A stretch of 64,000 nucleotides of DNA, from assembly GCA_007713455.1 (NCBI GenBank), contig VMRT01000009.1, forward strand, positions 124,001 through 188,000, in the 5' to 3' direction. The notes below the pieces were generated by a model that was given only the letters and a program-made list of their open reading frames with translations, was not told the DNA's origin and ran no database searches. Positions within the stretch are counted from its first letter, which is position 1; each line of letters begins with the position of its first letter. Source of the DNA: Pseudomonas sp. Its GTDB lineage: Bacteria; Pseudomonadota; Gammaproteobacteria; Pseudomonadales; Pseudomonadaceae. A program made the translations under genes and the position numbers. Positions 43,551 to 57,120 of this stretch are shown here, one piece after another.

Positions 43551-44591
43551 TCAGGCAGTGGGCACTTGCAGCAGCCGCGCCTGCCGCAGCTCGGCGAGGC
43601 CGGCCGAACCTGTACAGAAACAGGCGATCCGCAGTTGCTCGATCAGCACTTCGAAGTGCTTGACCACCGCCTCACTGCTCAGCATCGCGGCTTGCAGCAC
43701 GCCCGCTGCCTGCCCGACCAGATCGGCGCCCAGGCAGATCGCCTTGGCCGCCTCCACGCCGTCGCGAATGCCTCCGGAGGCGATCAGCGGCGTATCCGGG
43801 CAGGCCTTGCGCACGGCCTGCAGCGCCTGCGCCGTGGGGATGCCCCAATCGGCGAAGGCCTGGGCGATCGCACGTTGGCTGACATCGCTGGCGCGCTCGG
43901 CTTCCACCGCGGCCCAGCTGGTCCCGCCGGAACCGGCGACATCGATGGCGGCGACGCCGGCGTCGACCAGCTGCCGTGCCACCGTCGCGGATATGCCGGC
44001 ACCGACTTCCTTGATCACCACAGGCGCGGCCAGGCGGCTGGCAAGCGCTTCGATCGCCCGCAGCACGCCTCGCCAATCACGGTCGCCACCCGGCTGAACC
44101 GCTTCCTGCAGCGGGTTCAGGTGCACGATCAGCGCATCGCCATCGATCATCTCGACCGCCCGCCGCGCCTCGTCCACACCGTAGCCGCGTACCAGCTGCG
44201 CGGCACCGAAATTGGCCAGCAGGAGGATGTCCGGCGCCAGCTGGCGCAGCTGCCCGGTCAGGCCCTGATCTCCCGCGGTTTCAAGCGCGACCCGCTGCGA
44301 ACCCACCGCCATGGCGATACCCAAGTGTTGCGCGGCTTCCGCCAAGTGCGCATTGATCGCAGCAGAACGTGCGGCGCCGCCTGTCATCGAGCTGATCAGC
44401 AGCGGCGCCCGCAGCTGGCGCCCGAACAGCGCGCTATGCAGGTCGATCTCATCAAGGTGCAACTCGGGCAGGGCGCAGTGCTCAAAGCGAAATGCGCCGA
44501 AACCGGTACCCGTCGCACCGGCTGCCCGCGTCGGGTCCAGGACGATATCCAGATGATCGTTTTTGCGGCTGACCAACGATTGTTTGCTCAT
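43551..44591 (-). CDS. fni: Type 2 isopentenyl diphosphate isomerase
   Basis: 346 residues, FMN/NADPH-dependent IDI-2. It interconverts IPP and DMAPP and supplies crt[12 protein letters not shown] near the start, [26 protein letters not shown] near residue 65, GSQRVALE near 100, [18 protein letters not shown] near 150, [10 protein letters not shown] near 190, [16 protein letters not shown] near 215 and [26 protein letters not shown] near 270 are all IDI-2 signatures. ATG 44591 was chosen; the longer frame runs through the promoter. First gene of the minus-strand carotenoid run, divergent from crtE. Confidence 0.95.
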   Translation of the reverse strand: MSKQSLVSRKNDHLDIVLDPTRAAGATGTGFGAFRFEHCALPELHLDEIDLHSALFGRQLRAPLLISSMTGGAARSAAINAHLAEAAQHLGIAMAVGSQRVALETAGDQGLTGQLRQLAPDILLLANFGAAQLVRGYGVDEARRAVEMIDGDALIVHLNPLQEAVQPGGDRDWRGVLRAIEALASRLAAPVVIKEVGAGISATVARQLVDAGVAAIDVAGSGGTSWAAVEAERASDVSQRAIAQAFADWGIPTAQALQAVRKACPDTPLIASGGIRDGVEAAKAICLGADLVGQAAGVLQAAMLSSEAVVKHFEVLIEQLRIACFCTGSAGLAELRQARLLQVPTA

Positions 44592-44660
44592 GGAAATCGG
44601 CTCCCGGGAAGACTTGTTTGGACGTGACACCCTGAAAAAAGTGCTATGCGATAGCAACGA

Positions 44661-44711
44661 GTTGTACAGGTTTTTGTCATAACGTCCAATCGTTGTACAA
44701 CATTGCACAAC
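44661..44711. promoter_or_regulatory. Divergent fni/crtE promoters with repeated TTGTACA operator
   Basis: Three related words lie in the 158-base gap: GTTGTACAG (44661-44669), the perfect palindrome GTTGTACAAC (44692-44701) and TTGCACAAC (44703-44711), spaced about 31 and 10 bases, near whole helical turns. Toward crtE, TTGTCA (44674-44679), 16 bases, TACAAC (44696-44701). Toward fni, TTGGAC (44684-44689), 17 bases, TACAAC (44661-44666). Both -10 hexamers are part of the operator words, so one repressor could silence both arms. A LitR/CarH-type MerR light regulator is a candidate by analogy with other crt genes; none is in the window. Confidence 0.65.
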
Positions 44712-44749
44712 CCTGGTGCTCGAACTGGGGCGCCAGCGAGGGCACCGCC

Positions 44750-45640
44750 ATGCAAACGCAGAATTCCACCCTCCCGCTTCCGCAATGCGACAGCCTGCTG
44801 CGCCTGCGGCGACAGGTCGACGAGCGCCTGGCCATGCGCCTGCCGCGACCCGAGTCGGAGCTGGACAAGGTCACCCTCGCGTTACGTGAAGGCGCCCTCG
44901 CTCCCGGCAAACGAATCAGGCCACTGTTGTTGCTGCTGGCGCTGGGAGATCTCGGCGTCGACCCCGATATCGGCCTGGACCCGGCCTGTGCGCTGGAGAT
45001 GATCCACGCCGCCTCGCTGTTTCTCGACGACATGCCATGCATGGACAACGCCAGCCTGCGGCGCGGCCAGCCGACCATTCATCTGCGTTTCGGCGAGGAT
45101 GTCGCCGTCCTCGCCTCAGTGGCCCTGCTCAGCCATGCCTATGGCATAACCGCCACCGCGCCCAGGCTCACCCCCAGGCAGCGCAATGACGCGGTGGCCA
45201 CACTGGCGCGAGCGGTCGGTGCGCAGGGCCTGGTGCGTGGGCAATTTCGCGACCTGCATGGCGCACAAGAAGCACAGCAGCTCGATGCGGTGATTGCCAC
45301 CAATCAGCTGAAAACCGGCTCGCTGTTCACCGCCGCATTGGAAGTTGCGGCCCTGCTCGCGGGGGCTGAGCGGACGCGGACACGACATCTGCAAGGCTTT
45401 GCCAACGAACTGGGCCTGGCGTTTCAGCTGCTCGACGATATCGCCGATGGCCTGACGCCCGAACAGACCGGCAAGGACTGCCAGCAGGACCGGGCCAAGG
45501 CGACCGTGGTCTCGCTGCTTGGCCAGCAGGCGGCAGAGCAGCAGCTGGCAACCCATCGAGAGGCCGCCCTCAGCCATCTTGATGCCGCCGGCCTGGGCGA
45601 TGGCGAACTGGCCGCGCTCATGCGCCAGCTGTTCGGCTGA
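44750..45640 (+). CDS. crtE: Geranylgeranyl diphosphate synthase CrtE
   Basis: 296 residues, trans-prenyltransferase. It extends farnesyl or DMAPP units with IPP to GGPP for phytoene synthesis. [18 protein letters not shown] near residue 47, the first Asp-rich motif [21 protein letters not shown] near 90 with the two-residue insertion of type II bacterial enzymes, and the second [21 protein letters not shown] near 225. ATG 44750 follows GAGGG by seven bases; an upstream in-frame start would lie in the operator. Divergent from fni and outside the X-Y-I-B run, unlike Pantoea where crtE leads it. Confidence 0.94.
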   Translation: MQTQNSTLPLPQCDSLLRLRRQVDERLAMRLPRPESELDKVTLALREGALAPGKRIRPLLLLLALGDLGVDPDIGLDPACALEMIHAASLFLDDMPCMDNASLRRGQPTIHLRFGEDVAVLASVALLSHAYGITATAPRLTPRQRNDAVATLARAVGAQGLVRGQFRDLHGAQEAQQLDAVIATNQLKTGSLFTAALEVAALLAGAERTRTRHLQGFANELGLAFQLLDDIADGLTPEQTGKDCQQDRAKATVVSLLGQQAAEQQLATHREAALSHLDAAGLGDGELAALMRQLFG

Positions 45641-45661
45641 ATGGAGCGACCCCGTGTTGAC

Positions 45662-45686
45662 GCTTCATCAGTGCAATGGATGAAGC
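45662..45686. repeat. 8-bp inverted repeat upstream of the third acyl-CoA dehydrogenase
   Basis: GCTTCATC (45662-45669) and GATGAAGC (45679-45686) are exact inverses with 9 bases between them, starting just after TTGACG. No T tract follows, so an operator for the dehydrogenase is more likely than a crtE terminator. Confidence 0.45.
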
Positions 45687-45742
45687 TAGGCAATGGAAAA
45701 CCGCGGCCCTTAGACTCGGGCCGATAAAAACGGAGGTTGACC

Positions 45743-47545
45743 ATGACCGAGACCCTGCTCTGCCCGCGTAACCTGGCATTCGAACTCTACGAAGTGCTGG
45801 ACGCCGAGGCCCTGACCCGCCGCGAGCACTTCGCCGATCACAGCCGCGAAACCTTCGACGCCGCCATCGGCACCGCGCGCACCATCGCCGAGAAATACTT
45901 CGCACCGCACAACCGCAAGTCCGACGAGCACGAGCCGCAGTACGTCAACGGCGAAGCGGTGCTGATTCCCGAGGTCAAGCCGGCCGTGGACGCCTTCATC
46001 GAGGCGGGATTTCACAACGCGCAGCGCAGCTTCGACGACGGCGGCATGCAGCTGCCGAACCTGCTGTCGCGGGCCTGCTTCGCGCATTTCCAGTCGGCCA
46101 ACATCGCCACCAGCTCCTACCCAATGCTGAGCATGGGCGCCTCGCACCTGATCGAGGCCTTCGGCTCCGACGAGCAGAAGCAGCGCTTCCTGCAGCCGAT
46201 GCTCGAGGGCCGCTTCTTCGGCACCATGGCACTCACCGAGCCGCATGCCGGCTCGTCGCTGTCGGACATCCGCACCCGCGCCGAACCGGCCGGTGACGGC
46301 AGCTATCGCCTCAAGGGCAACAAGATCTTCATTTCCGGCGGCGACCACCCGCTGTCGGAAAACATCGTGCACATGGTGCTGGCCAAGCTGCCGGACGCGC
46401 CGCCCGGGGTAAAGGGCATCAGCCTGTTCATCGTGCCGAAGTTCCTGGTCAACGACGACGGCTCGCTGGGCGAGCGCAACGACGTGCTGCTGGCCGGCCT
46501 GTTCCACAAGATGGGTTGGCGCGGCACCACCAGCACGGCGCTGAACTTCGGCGACAACGGCAACTGCGTCGGCTATCTGGTAGGCGAGCCGCACAAGGGC
46601 CTGGCCTACATGTTCCAGATGATGAACGAGGCGCGTATCGGCGTCGGCATGGGCGCGATCATGCTCGGCTACGCCGGCTACCTCTACTCGCTGAACTACG
46701 CCCGCGAGCGTCCGCAGGGTCGCCTGCCGGACGGCAAGGACCCGGCCTCGAGCCAGGTGCCGATCATCGAGCACACCGACGTCAAGCGCATGCTGCTGAT
46801 GCAGAAGGCCTATGTCGAAGGCGCCTTCGATCTCGGCCTGTACTCGGCACGCCTGGTGGACGACGAGCACACCGCCGAGAGCGACGAGGAGCGGCGCAAC
46901 GCTGGCGAGCTGCTCGACCTGCTGACGCCGATCGTCAAATCCTGGCCGTCGGAGTATTGCCTGAAGGCCAACGAACTGGCCATCCAGATTCTCGGCGGGC
47001 ATGGCTACACCCGCGAATACCCGGTGGAACAGTACTACCGCGACAACCGCCTCAATCCGATCCACGAAGGCACCCACGGCATCCAGTCGCTGGACCTGCT
47101 CGGCCGCAAGCTGATGCAAAACAAGGGCGCCGGCCTGCGCCAGCTGCTCGGGTTGATCCAGGCCAGCTGCGCACGCGCCGCCGAGTACGACTCGCTGACC
47201 GCACTGCGCCAGCCGCTGGAGCAGCACATCGCGCGCCTCACCAGCGTGACCCAGGCGCTGCTGGGCGATCTGGCAGCCGGCAAGGTGAACCAGGCGCTGG
47301 CCAACTCGGCGCTGTACCTGAAGGTGTTCGGCCATGCAGTGATCGGCTGGCGCTGGCTGGAGCAGGCACTGCGCGCCGAACGCGGGCTGGCCGAAGGCAA
47401 TCCGGCGGATGCGGACTTCTACCGTGGCAAGCTGCAGGCCGCGCGCTACTTTCTGACCTGGGAAGTGCCGGCTTGCGCGCACGAGCTGGCCATCCTCGAC
47501 GCACGCGACGACACCTGCCTGACGATGCAGGACGCCTGGTTCTAG
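45743..47545 (+). CDS. Acyl-CoA dehydrogenase (third copy, distinct subfamily)
   Basis: 600 residues from ATG 45743, six bases after GGAGG. ETLLCPRNLAFELYEVLDAEALTRREHF opening; FAD/substrate region TMALTEPHAGSSLSDIRTRAEPAGDGSYRLKGNKIFISGGDHPLSENIVHMVLAKLPDAPPG near residue 165; KMGWRGTTSTALNFGDNGNCVGYLVG near 255; HGYTREYPVEQYYRDNRLNPIHEGTHGIQSLDLLGRKLM near 418. It is more distant from the two other copies than they are from each other. FAD-linked dehydrogenation of an acyl-CoA is expected; the substrate is unknown. It stands alone, ended by a strong terminator. Confidence 0.93.
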   Translation: MTETLLCPRNLAFELYEVLDAEALTRREHFADHSRETFDAAIGTARTIAEKYFAPHNRKSDEHEPQYVNGEAVLIPEVKPAVDAFIEAGFHNAQRSFDDGGMQLPNLLSRACFAHFQSANIATSSYPMLSMGASHLIEAFGSDEQKQRFLQPMLEGRFFGTMALTEPHAGSSLSDIRTRAEPAGDGSYRLKGNKIFISGGDHPLSENIVHMVLAKLPDAPPGVKGISLFIVPKFLVNDDGSLGERNDVLLAGLFHKMGWRGTTSTALNFGDNGNCVGYLVGEPHKGLAYMFQMMNEARIGVGMGAIMLGYAGYLYSLNYARERPQGRLPDGKDPASSQVPIIEHTDVKRMLLMQKAYVEGAFDLGLYSARLVDDEHTAESDEERRNAGELLDLLTPIVKSWPSEYCLKANELAIQILGGHGYTREYPVEQYYRDNRLNPIHEGTHGIQSLDLLGRKLMQNKGAGLRQLLGLIQASCARAAEYDSLTALRQPLEQHIARLTSVTQALLGDLAAGKVNQALANSALYLKVFGHAVIGWRWLEQALRAERGLAEGNPADADFYRGKLQAARYFLTWEVPACAHELAILDARDDTCLTMQDAWF

Positions 47546-47569
47546 AGCGTGCCGCACATGCTGTAACAG

Positions 47570-47596
47570 CGCCCCGCTCCTGCGGGGCGTTTTTTT
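47570..47596 (+). terminator. Intrinsic terminator after the third acyl-CoA dehydrogenase
   Basis: CGCCCCGC TCCT GCGGGGCG followed by seven T on the plus strand, 25 bases after the stop. Confidence 0.96.
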
Positions 47597-47680
47597 GACA
47601 GGCTGTCAAATCATCAGGTTAGAATCGCTGGCATATCCCGTGCATGGGCACGCGGCAGCTATCTCTAACGGAGACTTCAT

Positions 47681-49426
47681 TTGGACGTCGGCAACATCAA
47701 CCACCTGTTCTTTATCGGTGCCTTGTTGGTGGCGGCGAGCATCCTGATGAGTTCCCTTTCGGCGCGTCTCGGCGTGCCGATCCTGGTGATTTTCCTCGGC
47801 GTCGGCATGCTTGCCGGGGTCGATGGCGTAGGCGGTATCGTCTTCGAGGACTATCAGCTGGCCTTCGTCATCAGCAACCTGGCGCTGGCGGTGATTCTCC
47901 TCGACGGTGGCATGCGTACCCGTACCGCAACCTTCCGCGTGGCCCTGAAACCGGCGTTCTCGCTGGCGACCCTGGGCGTGGCGATCACCTCCGGCTTTAC
48001 CGGGCTGGCCGCTGCCTGGCTGTTCGATTTGCCGCTGCTGCAGGGCCTGCTGATCGGCGCGATCGTCGGCTCCACCGATGCCGCCGTGGTGTTCAACCTG
48101 CTCAACGGCAAGGGCCTGAACGAGCGGGTCGGTTCGACGCTGGAAATCGAGTCGGGCAGCAACGACCCGATGGCGATGTTCCTTACCGTCGCGCTGATCG
48201 ACATGCTGCTCGCCGGGCAGACCACCTTCGGCTGGGACTTCCTGCTGACTCTGCTGCAGCAGTTCGGCATCGGCACCGTGCTCGGATTGGCTGGCGGCTG
48301 GCTGCTGCTGCAGCTGATCAACCGATTGTCCGTAGCCGACGGTCTCTACCCGCTGCTGGCAGTGGCCGGTGGCCTGATGATCTTCGCCCTGTCCGGCGCC
48401 ATCGGCGGCAGCGGCATCCTCGCCATCTACGTCTGCGGTCTGCTGCTGGGCAACCGGCCGATTCGCAACCGCCACGGCATCCTGCACATGTTCGACGGCC
48501 TGGCCTGGCTCAGCCAGATCGGCATGTTCCTCGTGCTCGGCCTGCTGCTCACCCCCAGCGAACTGCTGCCCATCGCCCTGCCGGCACTGGCGCTGTCGCT
48601 GTGGATGATCCTGTTCGCCCGCCCGCTGGCGGTGTTCGTCAGCCTGTTGCCGTTCCGCAGCTTCCACCTGCGCGAGCGCCTGTTCATCTCTTGGATCGGC
48701 CTGCGTGGCGCGGTACCGGTGATCCTCGCAGTGTTCCCGCTGATGGCCGGGCTGGAAAACGCCCAGCTGTTCTTCAATGTGGCGTTCTTCATCGTCCTGG
48801 TGTCGCTGCTGCTGCAGGGTTCGACGCTGGCCTGGGCAGCGAAGAAGGCCAAGGTCGAGGTACCGCCGTCGCCCATGCCGGTCTCGCGTACCGGCCTGCA
48901 GGTGCACACCACCAGCCAGTGGGAAATGTTCGTCTACCGCCTGAGCGCCAGCAAATGGTGCGTCGGCGCCGCCCTGCGCGAACTGAAGATGCCACCCGGC
49001 ACGCGCATCGCCGCGCTGTTCCGCGGCAAGAACCTGCTGCATCCGTCCGGTAGCACGCGGCTGCAGGTGGACGACATCCTCTGCGTGATCGGGCATGACG
49101 AAGACCTGCCGGCGCTAGGCAGACTGTTCAGCCAGGCACCCAAGCGCGGCCAGGACCTGCGTTTCTTCGGCGACTTCATCCTCGAGGCCGACGCCCAGCT
49201 CAGCGCCATCACCGCGCTCTACGGCCTCAAACTCGGCGATGTGGACGGCAATCAGACCATCGGCAACTTCATGGCCGAAGAGGTCGGTGGCCGGCCAGTG
49301 GTGGGCGACCAGATCGAATGGAACGGGCTGACCTGGACCGTGGCAGCAATGGAGGCCGGCGAAGTGCGCAAGGTCGGCCTGAAGTTTCCGGAAGGTGACA
49401 AGCCAGGCCCACAGCTGATGTTCTAA
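47681..49426 (+). CDS. nhaP2: K+/H+ antiporter NhaP2 (CvrA)
   Basis: 581 residues. CPA1-family cation/proton antiporter of the inner membrane, exchanging cytoplasmic K+ for H+. About twelve membrane segments run to residue 400 (for example [40 protein letters not shown]). The transport core holds [39 protein letters not shown] near residue 130, with the conserved Asp pair. A cytoplasmic TrkA_C-type regulatory domain ([45 protein letters not shown]) begins near 430, and a CorC/HlyC-like tail ends the protein. The start is TTG 47681 after CGGAG; no better start exists nearby. By order it equals PA5021. Confidence 0.92.
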   Translation: MDVGNINHLFFIGALLVAASILMSSLSARLGVPILVIFLGVGMLAGVDGVGGIVFEDYQLAFVISNLALAVILLDGGMRTRTATFRVALKPAFSLATLGVAITSGFTGLAAAWLFDLPLLQGLLIGAIVGSTDAAVVFNLLNGKGLNERVGSTLEIESGSNDPMAMFLTVALIDMLLAGQTTFGWDFLLTLLQQFGIGTVLGLAGGWLLLQLINRLSVADGLYPLLAVAGGLMIFALSGAIGGSGILAIYVCGLLLGNRPIRNRHGILHMFDGLAWLSQIGMFLVLGLLLTPSELLPIALPALALSLWMILFARPLAVFVSLLPFRSFHLRERLFISWIGLRGAVPVILAVFPLMAGLENAQLFFNVAFFIVLVSLLLQGSTLAWAAKKAKVEVPPSPMPVSRTGLQVHTTSQWEMFVYRLSASKWCVGAALRELKMPPGTRIAALFRGKNLLHPSGSTRLQVDDILCVIGHDEDLPALGRLFSQAPKRGQDLRFFGDFILEADAQLSAITALYGLKLGDVDGNQTIGNFMAEEVGGRPVVGDQIEWNGLTWTVAAMEAGEVRKVGLKFPEGDKPGPQLMF

Positions 49427-49554
49427 AGCCACCATGGCCGGCGGATGACGCGGCTTCACCGCTCATCACTCGACCGGTTGCGCGGTACTCGCGCTGGGCA
49501 GGCGCAGCCCGTAGACTTTCGCACTTTCTGGTCATCCGCTGCGTCACTGCCCCC

Positions 49555-54399
<4,845 letters not shown>

Positions 54400-54508
54400 G
54401 GCGGAAAATCAATATCGCGCCGGGGCCGGCGCTGATGGATAAGGCACCTTCTCCGCTGGGGCGGAGATACGCTCTTGCGGCCCTACAGCCCAGCGAGCGT
54501 ACCGGCAG

Positions 54509-55699
54509 CTACTCGCCCAGCGGCAGCAGCACGCGGAACAGCGAGCCCTGGCCTTCCTCGCTCTGCACCTGAATGCGGCCGTTGTGCGCACGGACGATCT
54601 GGTCGGCGATGAACAGGCCCAGCCCCAGGCCAGCGCTGCTTTCGCTGCCTTCGGCGCGTTCGAACTGACAGAAGATGCGCTCCAGACTCTGCGGGCTGAT
54701 GCCGATGCCGTGGTCGCGCACCTCGATGCAGGCACCCTCCGCACAGGACGCAACGCCGACGTGAACCGGCTTGCCGGCACCGTAGCGCATGGCATTTGTC
54801 AGCAGGTTGGCCAGCACCTGTTCGATACGGAAGGCGTCCCACACACCGATGATCGGCTCATTTCGCTCCAGCCGCAGTTCGCAGCCACAGGCTTCCATCT
54901 GCGCCGCAAAGCTCTCCACGACGTTGCCCACCAGCTGCGCGAGGTCGGTGCGGCTCGGGCGGATCGACAACTTGCCGGTACGGATGCGCGAGACATCGAG
55001 CATGTCGTCGATCAGGCGGATCAGGCTCTGAATCTGCCGCTCGTCCTTGTCCACCATATTGCGCAGGCGCTCTTCGCTGAAGGCCTCGAGATTGTTGCGA
55101 CTGAGCTGCAGCTTGCGCAGCTGCACCTCGAGAATCAGGGTGTTGAGCGGCGTTTTCAGCTCGTGGGAGACAATCGACATGAAGTCATCGCGCATGCGCA
55201 CGGCGCCCTCCAGCTCGGCCTGGGTGCTGCGCAGTTCGTCGAGCAACACTTCCTGCTCCCGGCGGCTCCGCTCCAGCGCCTCCAGCTGCCGTGCCAAGCG
55301 CTTGCGCCCACGGTACAGATCGACGAACACGCTGACCTTGCTGCGCACCGCATGGGCATCCAGCGGCTTGTGCATGAAATCCACCGCGCCACTCTCGTAA
55401 CCCTTGAAGGCATAGTTGAGCTCGCGACCGGCGGCACTGACGAAGACGATGGGGATCTGCTTGGTGCGCTCGGTGCCGCGCATCAGCTCGGCCAGCTGGA
55501 AGCCGTCCATGCCCGGCATCTGCACATCGAGAATGGCCAGTGCGAACTCGTAACGCAGCAACAGCTCCAGCGCCTGCTCGGCCGATTCGGCCTGATGAAC
55601 CCTTATACCGGGCGCCTGCAGCAGCGCGTCCAGAGCCAGCAGGTTCTCCGGCAGGTCATCGACGATCAGCAGATTCACCTCGTCGGTACGGTCGGGCAT
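54509..55699 (-). CDS. Response regulator receiver-histidine kinase fusion
   Basis: 396 residues, no membrane segment. Receiver domain first (LLIVDDLPENLLALDALL, phosphoacceptor Asp in LAILDVQMPGMDGFQ near residue 55, Lys in DFMHKPLDAHAV near 108). A coiled linker follows (about 125-165). HisKA has FMSIVSHELKTPLNTLILEVQLRK (His near 175), and HATPase_c has NLLTNAMRYG, DHGIGISPQSLERIFCQFERAEGSESSAGLGLGLFIADQIV near 340. ATG 55699 follows GGAG by five bases. It is the last gene of the cluster with hybrid kinase, CheR and CheB; probably it receives phosphate from the large kinase and relays it to unknown partners. Confidence 0.92.
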   Translation of the reverse strand: MPDRTDEVNLLIVDDLPENLLALDALLQAPGIRVHQAESAEQALELLLRYEFALAILDVQMPGMDGFQLAELMRGTERTKQIPIVFVSAAGRELNYAFKGYESGAVDFMHKPLDAHAVRSKVSVFVDLYRGRKRLARQLEALERSRREQEVLLDELRSTQAELEGAVRMRDDFMSIVSHELKTPLNTLILEVQLRKLQLSRNNLEAFSEERLRNMVDKDERQIQSLIRLIDDMLDVSRIRTGKLSIRPSRTDLAQLVGNVVESFAAQMEACGCELRLERNEPIIGVWDAFRIEQVLANLLTNAMRYGAGKPVHVGVASCAEGACIEVRDHGIGISPQSLERIFCQFERAEGSESSAGLGLGLFIADQIVRAHNGRIQVQSEEGQGSLFRVLLPLGE

Positions 55700-55701
55700 G
55701 G

Positions 55702-56304
55702 TCACTCCAGTTCTCGCAACAATCGGTGAATGTCGCGTAGGGACAAGATGTAATCCGGCGCGAAGCGCCGCAGAGCGGCGCGAGGCATGGTCGGTACGGC
55801 CGCTTCGGCGGGGTCCTGAATCACGGTCAGTCCGCCACCGCGGTGGATCGCCTCGAGGCCGGCGGCACCATCCTCGTTGGCACCGGTCAGCAGTAAACCC
55901 GCAACCTGCGGCCCCCAGGCATCGGCCGCCGATTCGAAGAGCACATCGATCGACGGACGGGAAAAATGCACCGCATCGTCCTGGCTCAGCGACAGGCTGC
56001 GGTCGCTCTCGACCAGCAGGTGGTAGCCGGGTGCGGCAAAGTACAGCATTCCGCAGCGTAACTGGTCCTTGTCGTCAGCTTCCTTGACCAGCAGCCGGGT
56101 TCTGCGTCCGAATATCTCGGCCAGATGCGTCGGGCCATTGGCCGGCACGTGCTGGACCACCAGGATCGGCAAGCGGAAACCGCTCGGCAGGCCTTCGAGG
56201 ACTATCCCCAGTGCCTCGAGTCCACCTGCCGAGGCGCCGATCACCACGGCCTCTATCGGCGGCTGGCGGCGGGTCTGCAGAATCGCCTGCGCGGAGCTGC
56301 TCAT
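55702..56304 (-). CDS. CheB-type methylesterase domain protein without receiver
   Basis: 200 residues, only the catalytic domain of protein-glutamate methylesterase. The Ser-His-Asp set is in IEAVVIGASAGGLEAL (Ser25), ILVVQHVPANGPTHLAEIF and GLLLTGANEDGAAGLEAIHRGGG (near 145). The receiver domain of classical CheB is missing, so it is not switched by its own phosphorylation. No MCP is in the window. It overlaps the CheR gene by four bases and precedes the receiver-kinase by two bases, so the three are co-translated. Target unknown: perhaps the hybrid kinase itself. Confidence 0.92.
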   Translation of the reverse strand: MSSSAQAILQTRRQPPIEAVVIGASAGGLEALGIVLEGLPSGFRLPILVVQHVPANGPTHLAEIFGRRTRLLVKEADDKDQLRCGMLYFAAPGYHLLVESDRSLSLSQDDAVHFSRPSIDVLFESAADAWGPQVAGLLLTGANEDGAAGLEAIHRGGGLTVIQDPAEAAVPTMPRAALRRFAPDYILSLRDIHRLLRELE

Positions 56305-57119
56305 GACTTGCGGAAGATCCTTTCCGATTTGTTGAACGGCTCGTAGTAACCGGCATAGCCGGAGAACTCGACCGTCTCCTTGCTCCCCAGGCCGAGAAAC
56401 CCGCGGTGGCAGAGCGATTCGTGAAACAGACCGAAGGCGCGGTCCTGCAGCGGCTTGTTGAAATAGATCAGCACGTTGCGGCAGGAGATCAAATGCGTTT
56501 CGGAAAATACGCTATCGGTGGCCAGGCTATGGTCGGCAAAGGTAACCGTTTCTTTCAGCGACTTGTCCATGATCGCCGAGTCGTACGCGGCGGTGTAATA
56601 GTCGGAAAAGCTCTGCGTGCCACCGGCCTGCTGATAGTTCGCCGTGTACTGGCGCAGGTGGTCGATGGAGTAGATGCCCTGGCGCGCCTGCTCCAGCGAG
56701 CGCGGATTGATGTCGGTGGCATAGATGATCGAGCGCTCGAGCAGCCCTTCTTCCTTGAGCAGGATGGCCATCGAGTAGACCTCTTCGCCGGTGCTGCAGC
56801 CGGCAATCCAGATCTTCAGCGACGGATAGGTGCGCAGCACCGGCACCACCTGTTCGCGCAGCGCGCGGAAATAGCTCGGATCACGGAACATCTCGCTGAC
56901 CGGGATGGTGAGGTACTGCAGCAGCTCCATGAAGGCCTGCGGGTCGTAGAGGATCTTGCGCTGCAGGGCCGAGATGCTCTCGCACTGCAGCTGCTTCAAC
57001 GCCAGCAACACCCGGCGCTTGAGCGAAGCGCCGGAATAGTCGCGGAAGTCGTAGCTGTACTTGAGGTAGATCGCCTCGATCAGCAGCTTGAGTTCGATCT
57101 CGACGTTACGGTCGGGCAT
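56301..57119 (-). CDS. CheR-type protein-glutamate methyltransferase
   Basis: 272 residues. MPDRNVEIELKLLIEAIYLKYSYDFRDYSGASLKRRVLLAL is the N-terminal CheR domain; SAM-binding KIWIAGCSTGEEVYSMAILLKEEG near residue 104, YATDINPRSLEQARQGIYS near 134 and LISCRNVLIYFNKPLQDRAFGLFHESLCHRGFLGLGSKETV near 208. It uses SAM to methylate glutamates. It starts two bases after the hybrid kinase stop and overlaps the CheB gene. In related sensor clusters CheR/CheB modify or gate the kinase; no chemoreceptor is nearby. Confidence 0.93.
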   Translation of the reverse strand: MPDRNVEIELKLLIEAIYLKYSYDFRDYSGASLKRRVLLALKQLQCESISALQRKILYDPQAFMELLQYLTIPVSEMFRDPSYFRALREQVVPVLRTYPSLKIWIAGCSTGEEVYSMAILLKEEGLLERSIIYATDINPRSLEQARQGIYSIDHLRQYTANYQQAGGTQSFSDYYTAAYDSAIMDKSLKETVTFADHSLATDSVFSETHLISCRNVLIYFNKPLQDRAFGLFHESLCHRGFLGLGSKETVEFSGYAGYYEPFNKSERIFRKS

Positions 57120-57120
57120 T

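Noticed and set aside
45710..47557. 615-codon minus-strand open frame
   Set aside because: Exact antisense of the third acyl-CoA dehydrogenase.
47606..49096. 496-codon minus-strand open frame rich in Gln, His and Glu
   Set aside because: Antisense of nhaP2, whose membrane protein composition mirrors into Gln/His/Glu-rich sequence.
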